Origin: Paraglaciecola arctica BSs20135
Lineage (GTDB): Bacteria > Pseudomonadota > Gammaproteobacteria > Enterobacterales > Alteromonadaceae
Assembly: GCF_000314995.1 (NCBI RefSeq)
Contig: NZ_BAEO01000018.1
Location: 45,935 to 109,934, forward strand
Direction: 5' to 3'
Length of the DNA stretch: 64,000 bases
A program made the translations under genes and the position numbers. Positions 18,761-28,436 of the stretch are shown here, in pieces. Each line of letters opens with the position of its first letter. The stretch's first letter is position 1. The notes beneath the pieces were generated by a model, which was given only the letters and a program-made list of their open reading frames with translations, searched no databases and was not told the DNA's origin.

Positions 18761-20367
18761 AATAAATTCCCTAATAAATAGAATGGTAGACGTCCGTAAA
18801 CAATGTCTGTCCATACTAATGAAATATAGATAGCAACAACGCACAAACTTGAAATTGTAAAAACCAGCATTCTATTGCGTTCTGTTTTTCGAAATGTTGC
18901 GGCGTGTATATCTGATACGCTGCCGAAAACCGGTATTCCAAAAGTGTTTTTTAATTGGTTAGCACTAAAAACAACGGGTTTAATCTGGCTGATTAGAAAT
19001 GCGATGGCCAAACCTAATCCAAAGCCAAAAACCAGAATCATAGTGTAAAAAATCACTCGTTGCGGGCCTGATGGTTTACTAGGTAATGTGGGAGGATCTA
19101 TTACTCTAAATTGCACATCGTCTGATGTCGCTTCCGCTTTACGAGACAATTCAGCTTGTTCTTTGCGGCTTAGTAACTCCAAATATTTTCTATTGGTAAT
19201 CTCGTAGTCGCGGTTTAACCCCTGTGCCTCTGCTTCAATCTGAGGCACTAAATCGATTATTTTTTCAAGCTCCGCTACTTTAGCCCGATATTTTTCTGCT
19301 CTTACAGATAAAGATGCAATTTGGTTTTCGTATTGTGAAACCGCCAATTTCATTTCTTGGTAGACAGGATTTTGGTTAATGTTGCCAAATTGACTATATG
19401 AGCCTGTTGTTTCCGCTACTTTTGACATAGCTTCAATTTGCTTATTTCGTTCTTCTTTTAAGTTGTCTAACAAGCTGTTGGTTTTTCTCACATCAGGATG
19501 ATTTTCTGTGTATTTAATTAACAATTCATCCAAATTACTTTCCAAAGTTGCAATTCTGCTATCAAATTTAGTTGTGATATTTGATTGGTTATCAATGCCA
19601 TCTCCTGGTGTCGCCAAACCAAAAACCGGTTCTTCACCACTAAGTTGCGCTTTAGCCGCACTTAGTTGCGACTCAAGTTCCAGTAATTTTAGTTCTGTTA
19701 CTTGCAACTCTGAAATTTGCATTTGATATTGACTATAGTAGTCAGTAGTCGAGCCTGGCGCCCGGTCCATGCGACTAATTTTAAAATTGGCTAAACGTTG
19801 CTCTGCTTCAATTAGGCGTTGCTCATATTCATCTATTTGCGTTTGAATAAACTCTTCTGCAGTATCACTGCTTTGCCTGTTTGATCCAAGGGCAGTTTCA
19901 ACAAATTCATTTAGGGTAATTTGGACTATTTTTTGTGACAATACTGGGGAATGGGAAGGATAACTAATGGTATAAATATTCTGCTCACGGGTAGTACTGA
20001 GCTTGATATCATTTTGCAGATCATCAATTAACGTATCCATATCTTTTTGCGTCTTAGCAGTGATATCAAGATCTGCCTCGCGGGCAATTTTTTCTAGGTT
20101 GGGTCTACTTAATAATGTCCGGGCGACTAAATTAATTTGATCACCGGGGTTGTTGTAGACGGCAATCCCTCTTAAAAGAGGCCTAAGCAGGCTATTGGTA
20201 TCCACAAACACCCTTGCCGATGATTCATACTCATTGGGCATGGTAGCGACATAAAACCAACCTATGGGACAAATTAACCATGATGTTATGATGATGTAAC
20301 GTTTTTTTATCCAAACGCCCTTCACATAATCTAAAATCTGATCTAGCGTTTCCTGAATTCCTAACAT
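18757..20367 (-). CDS. XrtA system polysaccharide chain-length determinant (Wzz-like)
   Basis: 536 residues. The first transmembrane helix is about 25-45 (YIIITSWLICPIGWFYVA), followed by the Wzz-type SSARVFVDTNSLLRPLL block and a long periplasmic coiled coil (about 180-400). The PP-rich motif VIDPPTLPSKPSGP near 430 precedes the second membrane helix (about 448-470). This fits TIGR03007. It partners the autokinase and the Wza-like protein to set chain length and drive export. Third last of the leftward operon, 45 nt after the Wza-like gene. Confidence 0.93.
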   Translation of the reverse strand: MLGIQETLDQILDYVKGVWIKKRYIIITSWLICPIGWFYVATMPNEYESSARVFVDTNSLLRPLLRGIAVYNNPGDQINLVARTLLSRPNLEKIAREADLDITAKTQKDMDTLIDDLQNDIKLSTTREQNIYTISYPSHSPVLSQKIVQITLNEFVETALGSNRQSSDTAEEFIQTQIDEYEQRLIEAEQRLANFKISRMDRAPGSTTDYYSQYQMQISELQVTELKLLELESQLSAAKAQLSGEEPVFGLATPGDGIDNQSNITTKFDSRIATLESNLDELLIKYTENHPDVRKTNSLLDNLKEERNKQIEAMSKVAETTGSYSQFGNINQNPVYQEMKLAVSQYENQIASLSVRAEKYRAKVAELEKIIDLVPQIEAEAQGLNRDYEITNRKYLELLSRKEQAELSRKAEATSDDVQFRVIDPPTLPSKPSGPQRVIFYTMILVFGFGLGLAIAFLISQIKPVVFSANQLKNTFGIPVFGSVSDIHAATFRKTERNRMLVFTISSLCVVAIYISLVWTDIVYGRLPFYLLGNLF

Positions 20368-20412
20368 ATATACTTCTACTTAGATTATTACGAATAATTG
20401 ACAAAGCGGAGT

Positions 20413-21048
20413 TTAAAACCAAGCCTCTGGGATGATCAATATATCGCCGGGCAATATATCTACATTGGCAGAAATATCTCCTTCTTTAATCAATCTATCA
20501 ATATGTACTGTGTATTCTTTTTGCTCACCGTTTACGACGCGAATTAATTTAGAACCATCACCGTTAGCAAATTCGGTTATTCCACCCACTGCAACCATCA
20601 AATCAAGCAGTGACATATCTTCCTGGTAACTGATCGCTTGCGGAGAAGCCGCCTCGCCGATAACCCTGACTTGTTCACTATAAGGGCCGGAAAAACGTCC
20701 AACACTTACAGTTACAATGGGATCTCGAATATACTTAGAGAGCTCTTTTTCGACATCTCTGGCTAGAGCTGTCGGAGTTTTACCAGAAACTTGTAAATCC
20801 TCTACTAAAGAAGTGGTAATCATGCCATCAGGACGAACAGTGAAACTACCTGACACTTCAGGATTACGCCAAACGAAGATATTAACGTTATCACCCGGCC
20901 CAATTAAGTATTTATAATCGTCTATTGAGGTGGTGAGTGAAGGGCGAGTAGTTGCTCCAGGGAGAAGCGAAGAATTTGTACTGCAACCTGCCATTACAAT
21001 AAGCCCGAAAGATAACAAAAATAATTGCGTCCATCTCACTATTTTCAT
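20413..21048 (-). CDS. XrtA system exopolysaccharide export lipoprotein (Wza-like)
   Basis: 211 residues with a lipoprotein signal (LLSFGLIVMAGCSTNSS, Cys at about 22). The Poly_export domain (about 40-120) begins YKYLIGPGDNVNIFVWRNPE and a SLBB-type part (about 120-205) follows, with VRVIGEAASPQAISYQ and ILPGDILIIPEAWF. It belongs to the outer-membrane polysaccharide export family (TIGR03027). It is the first gene of the leftward operon, whose other members are Wzz-like, autokinase and beta-barrel, matching an export channel. Confidence 0.93.
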   Translation of the reverse strand: MKIVRWTQLFLLSFGLIVMAGCSTNSSLLPGATTRPSLTTSIDDYKYLIGPGDNVNIFVWRNPEVSGSFTVRPDGMITTSLVEDLQVSGKTPTALARDVEKELSKYIRDPIVTVSVGRFSGPYSEQVRVIGEAASPQAISYQEDMSLLDLMVAVGGITEFANGDGSKLIRVVNGEQKEYTVHIDRLIKEGDISANVDILPGDILIIPEAWF

Positions 21049-21207
21049 ATACGTAATTTCCTAAACCAAATAGTTACAAATATAACAAACTTGTCATTTA
21101 CCACAGCGTCATAATCACTATAATGCTGCTTCAGAAAAGTTAGTCTATCTCAAATAGTTAATTTAGCATATGATAATTTATAGTAAAAAATGCAAGAGGA
21201 GTTGTTA

Positions 21208-22620
21208 ATGGCGTTGACCAATAATAAGCAAAGAAAAAGGTCGAATGTCCTAGTGTTGGTGGAAGCATTCATAATTGGTTATGTCGCCTATATCGCTAAT
21301 GTTGTTGTTGCCAGTACTACTGGTACCCCTCAGTCTAATAGCTTAACCCTTATTTCAAGTGTCTGCATTTTAACCTTTTTAGTGCTTATTTTTTCACTAT
21401 CGGTTGGCTTATATGAGGCCAAGTTAAGGGAGACTTTTAGAGGCATTATTAGACGTATTTTTGTTAGTGTGGCTTTAAGTTATTTTGTTGTTGAGCTACT
21501 TGTTAGCATCTTCTTGACCGAGGCATTACCTCATCCTTACTATCTGCCAGTTGCTGCGGGGGCGATTATATTGTCGCTTGTTATATTCCGTTATTTCATT
21601 AGCAAGTTAGGTTTATTAGGATTAGGTGGTACCAGGACAATTGTTATAGGTGCTGGTGAGCGTGCTGCCATCATAGAAAAACGCATGCGCCGTGATGTCG
21701 ATAGGTTAGGGTTTGAGTTGTTAGGTTTTATACCTATTCCCGGTGATAACCGAGAAGAGGGAATACAAAACGAAAAACTACTTCACGTTAAAATCGATGA
21801 GAATTTTAGAAATTTTATTACCGACAATGATATCGACGAAGTAGTTATTGCATGTGATCAACGACGCGGAACCCTACCGGTTGAAATTCTTTTTGACTGT
21901 CGTATACGTGGTGTCGAAGTGACCGACTTGCTTGATTTTATGGAGCGAGAAACCGGTCAAATTGTGGTTAATTTGATGTACCCAAGTTGGGTGATTTATT
22001 CTAACGGCTTTAATTCTCAAAATTATTTGCGAGAAGCATTAGACTATGTTTTTAACGGTTTAATGGCCTCTATGGTATTGTTGTTTACTTGGCCATTTAT
22101 GTTGTTGACTGCCTTGGTAATCTATTTGGATGATGGCATGAAAACAGGCACTTCTGTGCTTTATAAACAGGAGCGAGTTGGATTAAACGGCAAGTTATTC
22201 AATATCCTTAAGTTCAGAAGTATGCGTCCTGATGCTGAAAGTGATGGGGCGAAATGGGCAACTAAAAATGATACTAGGGTGACGAGAATTGGGCAGTTTA
22301 TCCGTAAATATCGAATAGACGAACTGCCGCAACTGCTTAATGTTTACCGTGGCGAGATGTCTTTTATTGGGCCTCGACCTGAACGACCTCAGTTTGTTGA
22401 ACAACTTATTCGTGACATTCCGTATTATAACCAAAGACATAATGTCAAACCGGGGATAGCCGGCTGGGCTCAACTCAATTACCCTTATGGTGCTAGTGTT
22501 GAGGATTCCATGGAAAAACTAAAATTTGATCTTTATTACGTTAAACATCAGAGTTTTATGCTGGATATGTTGATCCTGATCCGAACGGTCGAAGTGGTTT
22601 TATTCGGTAAGGGACGTTAA
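21208..22620 (+). CDS. XrtA system priming sugar transferase (TIGR03013-like)
   Basis: 470 residues. ATG at 21208 is preferred over 21190 because GAGGAG lies 6-7 nt ahead. Four or five N-terminal membrane helices (to about 130) are followed by a CoA_binding_3/Rossmann-like region (RTIVIGAGERAAII near 145), one more membrane helix (near 290) and the bacterial sugar transferase domain: YKQERVGLNGKLFNILKFR, RIDELPQLLNVYRGEMSFIG and GPRPERP. It transfers a sugar phosphate to undecaprenyl phosphate, the first step of glycan building on the inner membrane. First gene of the long rightward operon, divergent from the export operon over 159 bp. Confidence 0.93.
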   Translation: MALTNNKQRKRSNVLVLVEAFIIGYVAYIANVVVASTTGTPQSNSLTLISSVCILTFLVLIFSLSVGLYEAKLRETFRGIIRRIFVSVALSYFVVELLVSIFLTEALPHPYYLPVAAGAIILSLVIFRYFISKLGLLGLGGTRTIVIGAGERAAIIEKRMRRDVDRLGFELLGFIPIPGDNREEGIQNEKLLHVKIDENFRNFITDNDIDEVVIACDQRRGTLPVEILFDCRIRGVEVTDLLDFMERETGQIVVNLMYPSWVIYSNGFNSQNYLREALDYVFNGLMASMVLLFTWPFMLLTALVIYLDDGMKTGTSVLYKQERVGLNGKLFNILKFRSMRPDAESDGAKWATKNDTRVTRIGQFIRKYRIDELPQLLNVYRGEMSFIGPRPERPQFVEQLIRDIPYYNQRHNVKPGIAGWAQLNYPYGASVEDSMEKLKFDLYYVKHQSFMLDMLILIRTVEVVLFGKGR

Positions 22621-22642
22621 ATTTAGAAAAGGACCTTAAAAA

Positions 22643-23482
22643 TTGAAAACTGATGTGCTTAATGCAATGACAGTAGATGTAGAAGATTTTTTTCATGTAT
22701 CGGCTTTTGAATCGGTTATTTCTCCTTCTCAATGGAAGGACTACCAACCTCGCGTAGATACTAATACTCGCAGGTTGCTCGATTTGTTTGCCAAAAAAGA
22801 GGTGAAATCGACCTTCTTTGTATTAGGTTGGGTCGCTGAACGTTATCCGGAGCTGATAAAAGAGATACATCGCCAAGGTCATGAAGTTGCAAGTCATGGT
22901 TATGCCCATAGGCGAGCTTCACAACAAAGTCGTGAAGAGTTGCTACAGGATGTAAAACGCTCTAAAGATCATTTGGAAGACTTGTTGGGTGAGCAAATCA
23001 TGGGCTATCGCGCCCCAAGCTTTTCCATAGGTTATACCAATGAATGGGCTTTTGAAGTCTTAGCTGAGCTTGGTTTTAAATATAGCTCTAGTACTTACCC
23101 GGTGAAACACGATTTGTACGGCACCCCAGATTGGCCGAGGTTTGCTTACAACAGACCAGAAAATATTATCGAAATTCCTATTCCAACATTAAGACTGATG
23201 GGCAAACAAATACCTATTGGGGGGGGAGGTTATTTTCGCCTTTATCCTTATAAAGTAACCGAAAAGTTAGTCCGTAAATATTTACGGCAAGAAAAACAGC
23301 CTTACTCATTTTATTTTCACCCATGGGAGATCGACGCTGATCAACCTAGACTCAACAATGCACCATTAAAATCACGTTTTCGTCACTATGTTAATTTGCA
23401 TCGTACGGAAGCTAAACTGGAACGTTTACTGAGCGACTTTAACTGGTCCACCATGAAGGATGTATACGGAGTAAGCAAGTGA
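22643..23482 (+). CDS. XrtA system polysaccharide deacetylase
   Basis: 279 residues with a NodB-like fold. The metal-site motif TVDVEDFFHVSAFE (about 10-23), HGYAH (His85 and His89) and GYRAPSFSIG are present, as in the TIGR03006 group found beside exosortase A. It removes N-acetyl groups from the polysaccharide. The start is TTG at 22643 behind AAAGGACC; ATG at 22667 would also keep the whole motif. It follows the sugar transferase by 22 nt and overlaps the FemAB-like gene by 4 nt (GTGA). Confidence 0.9.
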   Translation: MKTDVLNAMTVDVEDFFHVSAFESVISPSQWKDYQPRVDTNTRRLLDLFAKKEVKSTFFVLGWVAERYPELIKEIHRQGHEVASHGYAHRRASQQSREELLQDVKRSKDHLEDLLGEQIMGYRAPSFSIGYTNEWAFEVLAELGFKYSSSTYPVKHDLYGTPDWPRFAYNRPENIIEIPIPTLRLMGKQIPIGGGGYFRLYPYKVTEKLVRKYLRQEKQPYSFYFHPWEIDADQPRLNNAPLKSRFRHYVNLHRTEAKLERLLSDFNWSTMKDVYGVSK

Positions 23483-24525
23483 CAGGCGCTTATACGTTCG
23501 AGATCCTTGGTTCAAGGGCTGAAGATTTAGCAAGATGGGATGCGTTTGTCGACCAGTGTGAACGTGGCAGTTTTTTCCATTTGTCTGGGTGGAAGCAAAT
23601 TGTTGAGCAAGTTTTTAAACACAAAAGCCATTTTATGTATGCAGAGCAAGATGGCGCGATAGTGGGGGTACTGCCCCTAGTAGAGCAGAAAAGCTTTCTT
23701 TTTGGGCATACCTTAGTTTCAACCCCATTCTGCGTCTATGGAGGCGTGGCCTCAGATTCTGACGATGTTATGGTATTCCTTGAAGACAAAGCTATAGAAT
23801 TAGCTCAGCATTTGTCGGTAGATTACCTCGAACTACGTTATCCTTTTGCACGCAATAATGCTGCATACACCGAAAAATGTGCCCATTCAGCATTTGGCTG
23901 CGTTATACCAGAAGACGATGAAGCGATTCTGGCAGCAGTTAAAAAGAAGCAAAGGGCAAATATAAGACATTCCCTCAAAAATAACCTAACACATCGAGTT
24001 GATAAAGATACTGCCACCGCCTATCAGGTTTATTCAGAGAGTGTTCGTAATCTCGGTACACCAGTGTTTTCTGCTAGTTATTTTGGTGCTCTGCAACAAA
24101 TATTCGGTGAAAGATGTGACGTGTTAACGGTCGAACATCAAGGCCGTGCGGTCTCTTCCGTATTGAGTTTTTACTATAAGGGGCAAGTATTGCCCTATTA
24201 TGGTGGGGGACTAGATGAGGCTAGAGCCTTAAAAAGTAATGATTACATGTACTATCAACTGATGTGTTCGGCTAAGTCATCAAGACAAACCAATTATTTT
24301 GATTTTGGGCGCAGTAAAGATGATTCTGGCGCCTTCAAATATAAGAGAACTTGGGGGATGGAGCCTCAGCCTTTGCATTATATGTTTTATTTGGTTAAGG
24401 CTACTGAGCTACCCAATTTGAGCCCCAACAATCCAAAGTATAAGTTTTTTATCAATATGTGGAAAAAGCTCCCTGTTGCAGTTAGCCGCTTCATAGGTCC
24501 ATTTTTGTCAAAGTATCTTGGATAA
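23479..24525 (+). CDS. FemAB-like protein, XrtA-associated
   Basis: 348 residues of the FemAB/GNAT fold (TIGR03019-like). Visible parts are FFHLSGWKQIVEQVFKHKSH, RANIRHSLKNNL and the typical C-terminal YFDFGRSKDDSGAFKYKRTWG. Family members transfer aminoacyl or acyl groups; the donor and acceptor in XrtA systems are unknown. The start is GTG at 23479, overlapping the stop of the deacetylase. The neighbouring glycosyltransferase follows after 6 nt. Confidence 0.88.
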   Translation: MTGAYTFEILGSRAEDLARWDAFVDQCERGSFFHLSGWKQIVEQVFKHKSHFMYAEQDGAIVGVLPLVEQKSFLFGHTLVSTPFCVYGGVASDSDDVMVFLEDKAIELAQHLSVDYLELRYPFARNNAAYTEKCAHSAFGCVIPEDDEAILAAVKKKQRANIRHSLKNNLTHRVDKDTATAYQVYSESVRNLGTPVFSASYFGALQQIFGERCDVLTVEHQGRAVSSVLSFYYKGQVLPYYGGGLDEARALKSNDYMYYQLMCSAKSSRQTNYFDFGRSKDDSGAFKYKRTWGMEPQPLHYMFYLVKATELPNLSPNNPKYKFFINMWKKLPVAVSRFIGPFLSKYLG

Positions 24526-24531
24526 CATCAG

Positions 24532-25743
24532 ATGAAAAAGGAACCCTTGTTATTTCTTTGTCATCGCATCCCATTTCCACCTAATAAGGGCGATAAGATA
24601 CGCTCCTTTAATATGCTTAAGGCGCTAAGTCAGTCTTTTGATATTTATCTGGCTTGTTTTGTAGATGATCCCTTTGACTGGCAATATGCCGATAAATTGG
24701 ATAATTACTGTCAGCAGAAGTTGTTGATAAAACAGAATAAAACAGTTTCAAAAATTAAAGGTTTACAAGCTTTTATAAGCGGTGAGGCTATCTCGGTTCC
24801 ATACTATTACAGCCGCAGAATGGCTAAATGGACCAATGACATAATTGCCGCTCATAAGATAAAGCAGGTGTTTGTTTATTCATCATCAATGGCACAATAC
24901 GTTGCAGGTGAGAACTACTCTGAGCTCAACCGGATTATTGATTTTGTGGATGTGGATTCAGATAAATGGAATCAATATTCAGAGGGAAAGACTGGCCTTG
25001 CTCGCTGGGTGTATAAAAGAGAGTGGCGCAAATTACAGTCTTTAGAGAACAAAATTGCTGAAGAATTTCAGCATAGTTTGTTTGTCTCTCCTCAAGAAGC
25101 TAATTTGTTTAAGCAGCAAGTTTCTGAGTCTGTCAGGCTTAAAGTCAGCGGCATGTTAAATGGGGTAGATACAGCGTTTTTTGACCCTCAGAACCCTGAT
25201 ATCCAGTCTGCAGAGGAAAATATTGATGTGGTATTTACTGGTGCCATGGATTATTGGGCGAATATTGATGCAGTTATTTGGTTTAGTGAAAAAGTTTGGC
25301 CCCTCGTCAAGGCTAGTTACCCAAAGGCAAGTTTTTTTGTGGTAGGCGGGAATCCTAGCTCTCAGATTAAAGCATTAGATGGTCAACTAGGGATTAAGGT
25401 AACGGGTAGAGTGCAAGATGTAAGACCTTATATCAAAAGTGCGAAAGTTGTTGTAGCACCTTTGCAAATTGCCCGAGGCCTACAAAATAAAGTACTTGAA
25501 GCTATGTCCATGGCAAAACCTGTAGTGGCAACTAGTATGGCCATTGAAGGTATCGAAGCTCGAAATGAAGAGATTAAAATTTGTGATAATGCGCAAGATT
25601 TTAGTCAACAAGTTATAGATTATTTAAATCATTCCACTTGTGCTGACAATAGTCGCACCTGGATATTGGAAAATTTGCAGTGGCAATCGAGTTTATCTCG
25701 GCTGCCAAGTTTATTTAAGGATGATGAATTAGATGTTAACTAA
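24532..25743 (+). CDS. Glycosyltransferase, XrtA-associated (TIGR03087-like)
   Basis: 403 residues, GT-B fold. The N-terminus has FLCHRIPFPPNKGDKIRSFN, a signature of this exosortase-linked group. The C-terminal GT4 half has VVFTGAMDYWANIDAVIWF, then VAPLQIARGLQNKVLEAMSM with the nucleotide-sugar-binding Glu. Adds a sugar to the growing repeat unit on the cytoplasmic face. The last 11 nt overlap the exosortase gene. Confidence 0.92.
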   Translation: MKKEPLLFLCHRIPFPPNKGDKIRSFNMLKALSQSFDIYLACFVDDPFDWQYADKLDNYCQQKLLIKQNKTVSKIKGLQAFISGEAISVPYYYSRRMAKWTNDIIAAHKIKQVFVYSSSMAQYVAGENYSELNRIIDFVDVDSDKWNQYSEGKTGLARWVYKREWRKLQSLENKIAEEFQHSLFVSPQEANLFKQQVSESVRLKVSGMLNGVDTAFFDPQNPDIQSAEENIDVVFTGAMDYWANIDAVIWFSEKVWPLVKASYPKASFFVVGGNPSSQIKALDGQLGIKVTGRVQDVRPYIKSAKVVVAPLQIARGLQNKVLEAMSMAKPVVATSMAIEGIEARNEEIKICDNAQDFSQQVIDYLNHSTCADNSRTWILENLQWQSSLSRLPSLFKDDELDVN

Positions 25744-27178
25744 CAATATATTTAGGCTGTTATGTTTAAGTTTAGTGGTTTGGGGGGCGGCGTTTTATTC
25801 GAGTATTGAATCGACGGTGGCAATCTGGAATCGCTCAGAAACCTTTGCGCACTGTTTTATCATCTTACCTATTTGCATCTATCTGATTCGAGAAAATTGG
25901 TCGAAATTACGATCCGCCAAAATTGAGCCGAATTTGATGGTGCTTCCCGCTGTAGTGGCAGTATTAATATTATGGTTATTTGGCAATCTGGCTCAGTTGT
26001 TGGTTATAGAACAAGGCGCAGCCTTTTTGATGTTGCCAATGATTATCTGGACTTTAATGGGTAATCAAGTTAGTAAGATACTGATATTCACGATGTTTTT
26101 CTGGATGTTTAGCGTGCCAGTAGGTGAATTTCTAATACCTCAATTACAAGACCTTACTGCAGACATTACTGTTTGGTCATTACAGATGACGGGGGTACCG
26201 GTTTATCGTGAAGGGCTATATTTAGCCGTCCCCAACGGTTTATTTGAAGTGGCTGTGGCCTGTTCAGGGATTAGGTACTTGATAGCCTCCTTCACTCTTG
26301 GCTCTTTGTTTGCCTACCTGAATTATCAAAGTAATAAAAAACGTCTGATTTTCATCCTGTTTTCCTTAGCGTTGCCGCTTCTGGCCAACGGTATTCGTGC
26401 TTATGGCATAGTGATGATTGCGTATTTATCCGACATGAAGTATGCCACTGGTGTCGATCATCTTGTTTACGGATGGTTGTTTTTTGGCTTGGTTATCTTT
26501 GTTATGTTTGCTGTAGGTAGTATCTGGAGTGATCCAGTGGTTAAAATGGAAAAGGAAGACAATGAATTACCTACTTCAACCATCCCAAAAGTAAAATTTC
26601 TTAGCGTTTTGATTGCTTTAGTTTTATTGGTGGGCTCAACCTTTGTTTATAAAAACCTAGTTAACAATCCCAACAGTGATTTTGTGGTCGACGTAGATTC
26701 ATTGTTTATCGATAGCCAGGATATGAATGACGAATCCTGGTTGCCAATTTTTGAAAATGCCAATGCAGAGATGAAAGGTCACAGTGAAGGGCTCGATTAT
26801 TTTGTTGCTTACTACAAAGTTAATGTTCAGGGGCAGGAATTAATTAACAGTAACAACAAGATGTTTAATGTTAAGAAATGGTCCATAGAGGAAAAACAGG
26901 ATTATGCTCAGTTTAAAACGCTGACTATTATTAACATTCAAGGGCGAAAACGTTTATTAGCATATACTTATGTCACTCCATGGCTTACCAGTGCCAGTTC
27001 AATAAAAATCAAATTATCCCAAGCATTCGAAGCATTGTCTGGTCGACCACAATTGGGTATGTTAGTGATGCTTTCTGTACCAGTAAAACAAGAACAACAA
27101 GACACTCAAAAGTTACTTGATGCCGCAACGAGCAAGTTGAATGATGGCCTGCAGGACTTTCTTGATGAGTCAAAATAG
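25733..27178 (+). CDS. xrtA: Exosortase A with fused EpsI-type domain
   Basis: 481 residues. About eight membrane helices are followed by a periplasmic C-terminal domain (about 285-480) resembling EpsI/DUF3485, a known exosortase A arrangement. The catalytic triad is visible: Cys177 in VAVACSGIRYLI, Arg222 in LLANGIRAYG and His243 in GVDHLVYGW. It cuts and transfers proteins with a C-terminal PEP-CTERM tail at the inner membrane. The ATG lies inside the preceding gene (11-nt overlap), and the next gene overlaps its end by 14 nt, so expression is tightly linked. Confidence 0.96.
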   Translation: MLTNNIFRLLCLSLVVWGAAFYSSIESTVAIWNRSETFAHCFIILPICIYLIRENWSKLRSAKIEPNLMVLPAVVAVLILWLFGNLAQLLVIEQGAAFLMLPMIIWTLMGNQVSKILIFTMFFWMFSVPVGEFLIPQLQDLTADITVWSLQMTGVPVYREGLYLAVPNGLFEVAVACSGIRYLIASFTLGSLFAYLNYQSNKKRLIFILFSLALPLLANGIRAYGIVMIAYLSDMKYATGVDHLVYGWLFFGLVIFVMFAVGSIWSDPVVKMEKEDNELPTSTIPKVKFLSVLIALVLLVGSTFVYKNLVNNPNSDFVVDVDSLFIDSQDMNDESWLPIFENANAEMKGHSEGLDYFVAYYKVNVQGQELINSNNKMFNVKKWSIEEKQDYAQFKTLTIINIQGRKRLLAYTYVTPWLTSASSIKIKLSQAFEALSGRPQLGMLVMLSVPVKQEQQDTQKLLDAATSKLNDGLQDFLDESK

Positions 27179-28310
27179 CTTGCACATTGCTCATGTAGTT
27201 CACCGATTTGATACCGGTGGACTAGAAAATGGCGTGGTGAATCTGATTAATAGTCTGGGAAGCGAAGAATATACTCATAGTATCGTGACCTTGAAAGGGC
27301 ATAGTACTGATTTCGCTGCACGTATAAAAACTGCAAATGTTAAGTTTTATGATCTGGCCAAGAAAGACGGGAATGACCTTAGTATTTTTTGGCGTATGAA
27401 TCAGTTACTTAAACAGCTTAAGCCGGATATTTTGCACACCCGTAATACGGCTACACTAGAGTTGCAATTAGTTGGTTGGTGGCGACGAGTAAAATTACGC
27501 ATACATGGAGAGCATGGCTGGGATGTCAATGATATGCATGGACAAAACCTTACCTACCGAAAGCTTCGTAAGCTACTAAAGCCTTTTATTCACCAGTATA
27601 TTGCCTTGTCTAAAGAGGCAAGAGATTATTTGCTTGATATCATAAAGGTTAAGCCTGAGAGGCTAAATCATATATGCAATGGGGTCGATAAATCTAAGTT
27701 CTCGCCAAAGAAAGATATAACTAGAACATCCCCTTTTGTTATAGGTTGCGTAGGTAGATTAGAAGACGTCAAAAATCATGTGTTATTGGCTGAAGCATTT
27801 GTTATCGCATCAAAGCAAACTCAAGGTAAGGTAGATATTCAATTGCAGCTTATTGGTGAGGGGAGTTGTCGTGATAAAGTCGAATCTATTTTGACAGCAA
27901 ATGATTGCATTAAAGCAAGTTGGTTGGCTGGAAACCGAAACGATGTAGCCGCGTTAATGACAGAATTTGATATATTTGTGCTTCCGTCACTAGCTGAAGG
28001 TATTTCTAATACAATTTTGGAAGCCATGGCCTGTGGATTGCCAGTTATAGCGACAAATGTCGGTGGCAATGCAGAATTAGTGCAACATGATCATTCCGGA
28101 TATGTGGTTAATGTATCTGATCCTCAGGAAATGGCCGAGAGGATCCTTGATTACGTTGGCCAGCCTGAGCTAAAAATGCAGCATGGTCAAAATGGCAGGG
28201 CGTTAGTAGAGCAAAAATTCAGTATTCAGGTGATGACAAGTGCATACAACAACCTATATCGAACTGGAAAACCAGCGATATTGGATCCAGGCTCAAATAC
28301 ATTGCCGTGA
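27165..28310 (+). CDS. Glycosyltransferase family 4, XrtA-associated (TIGR03088-like)
   Basis: 381 residues from ATG 27165 (MSQNSLHIAHVVHRFDTGGL), which has AGGA 8 nt upstream; frames starting at 27141 add eight residues with no support. GT-B fold: N-terminal FDTGGLENGVVNLIN, then GCVGRLEDVKNHVLLAEAF and the donor-binding FVLPSLAEGISNTILEAMA. It builds the XrtA polysaccharide. It overlaps the exosortase stop by 14 nt. Confidence 0.92.
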   Translation: MSQNSLHIAHVVHRFDTGGLENGVVNLINSLGSEEYTHSIVTLKGHSTDFAARIKTANVKFYDLAKKDGNDLSIFWRMNQLLKQLKPDILHTRNTATLELQLVGWWRRVKLRIHGEHGWDVNDMHGQNLTYRKLRKLLKPFIHQYIALSKEARDYLLDIIKVKPERLNHICNGVDKSKFSPKKDITRTSPFVIGCVGRLEDVKNHVLLAEAFVIASKQTQGKVDIQLQLIGEGSCRDKVESILTANDCIKASWLAGNRNDVAALMTEFDIFVLPSLAEGISNTILEAMACGLPVIATNVGGNAELVQHDHSGYVVNVSDPQEMAERILDYVGQPELKMQHGQNGRALVEQKFSIQVMTSAYNNLYRTGKPAILDPGSNTLP

Positions 28311-28436
28311 TCAATAATCCTCAGCGGCTTTGCGCCTCCGAGTGAGAAAAAAAGATTGAAGACATTTATTAGATTTTCGACATACCTGATAATGCAGGTG
28401 TCCAGAATACGTATATTTAAATAAGGAATAATTACG

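Noticed and set aside
18760..18844. Longer N-terminus for the tyrosine autokinase
   Set aside because: It overlaps the Wzz-like gene, has no ribosome site and lacks family-like residues; TTG at 18760 fits better.
28311..28436. Intergenic gap ahead of the XrtA amidotransferase as a terminator or riboswitch
   Set aside because: Only a weak CTC/GAG stem; no T-run or known fold.
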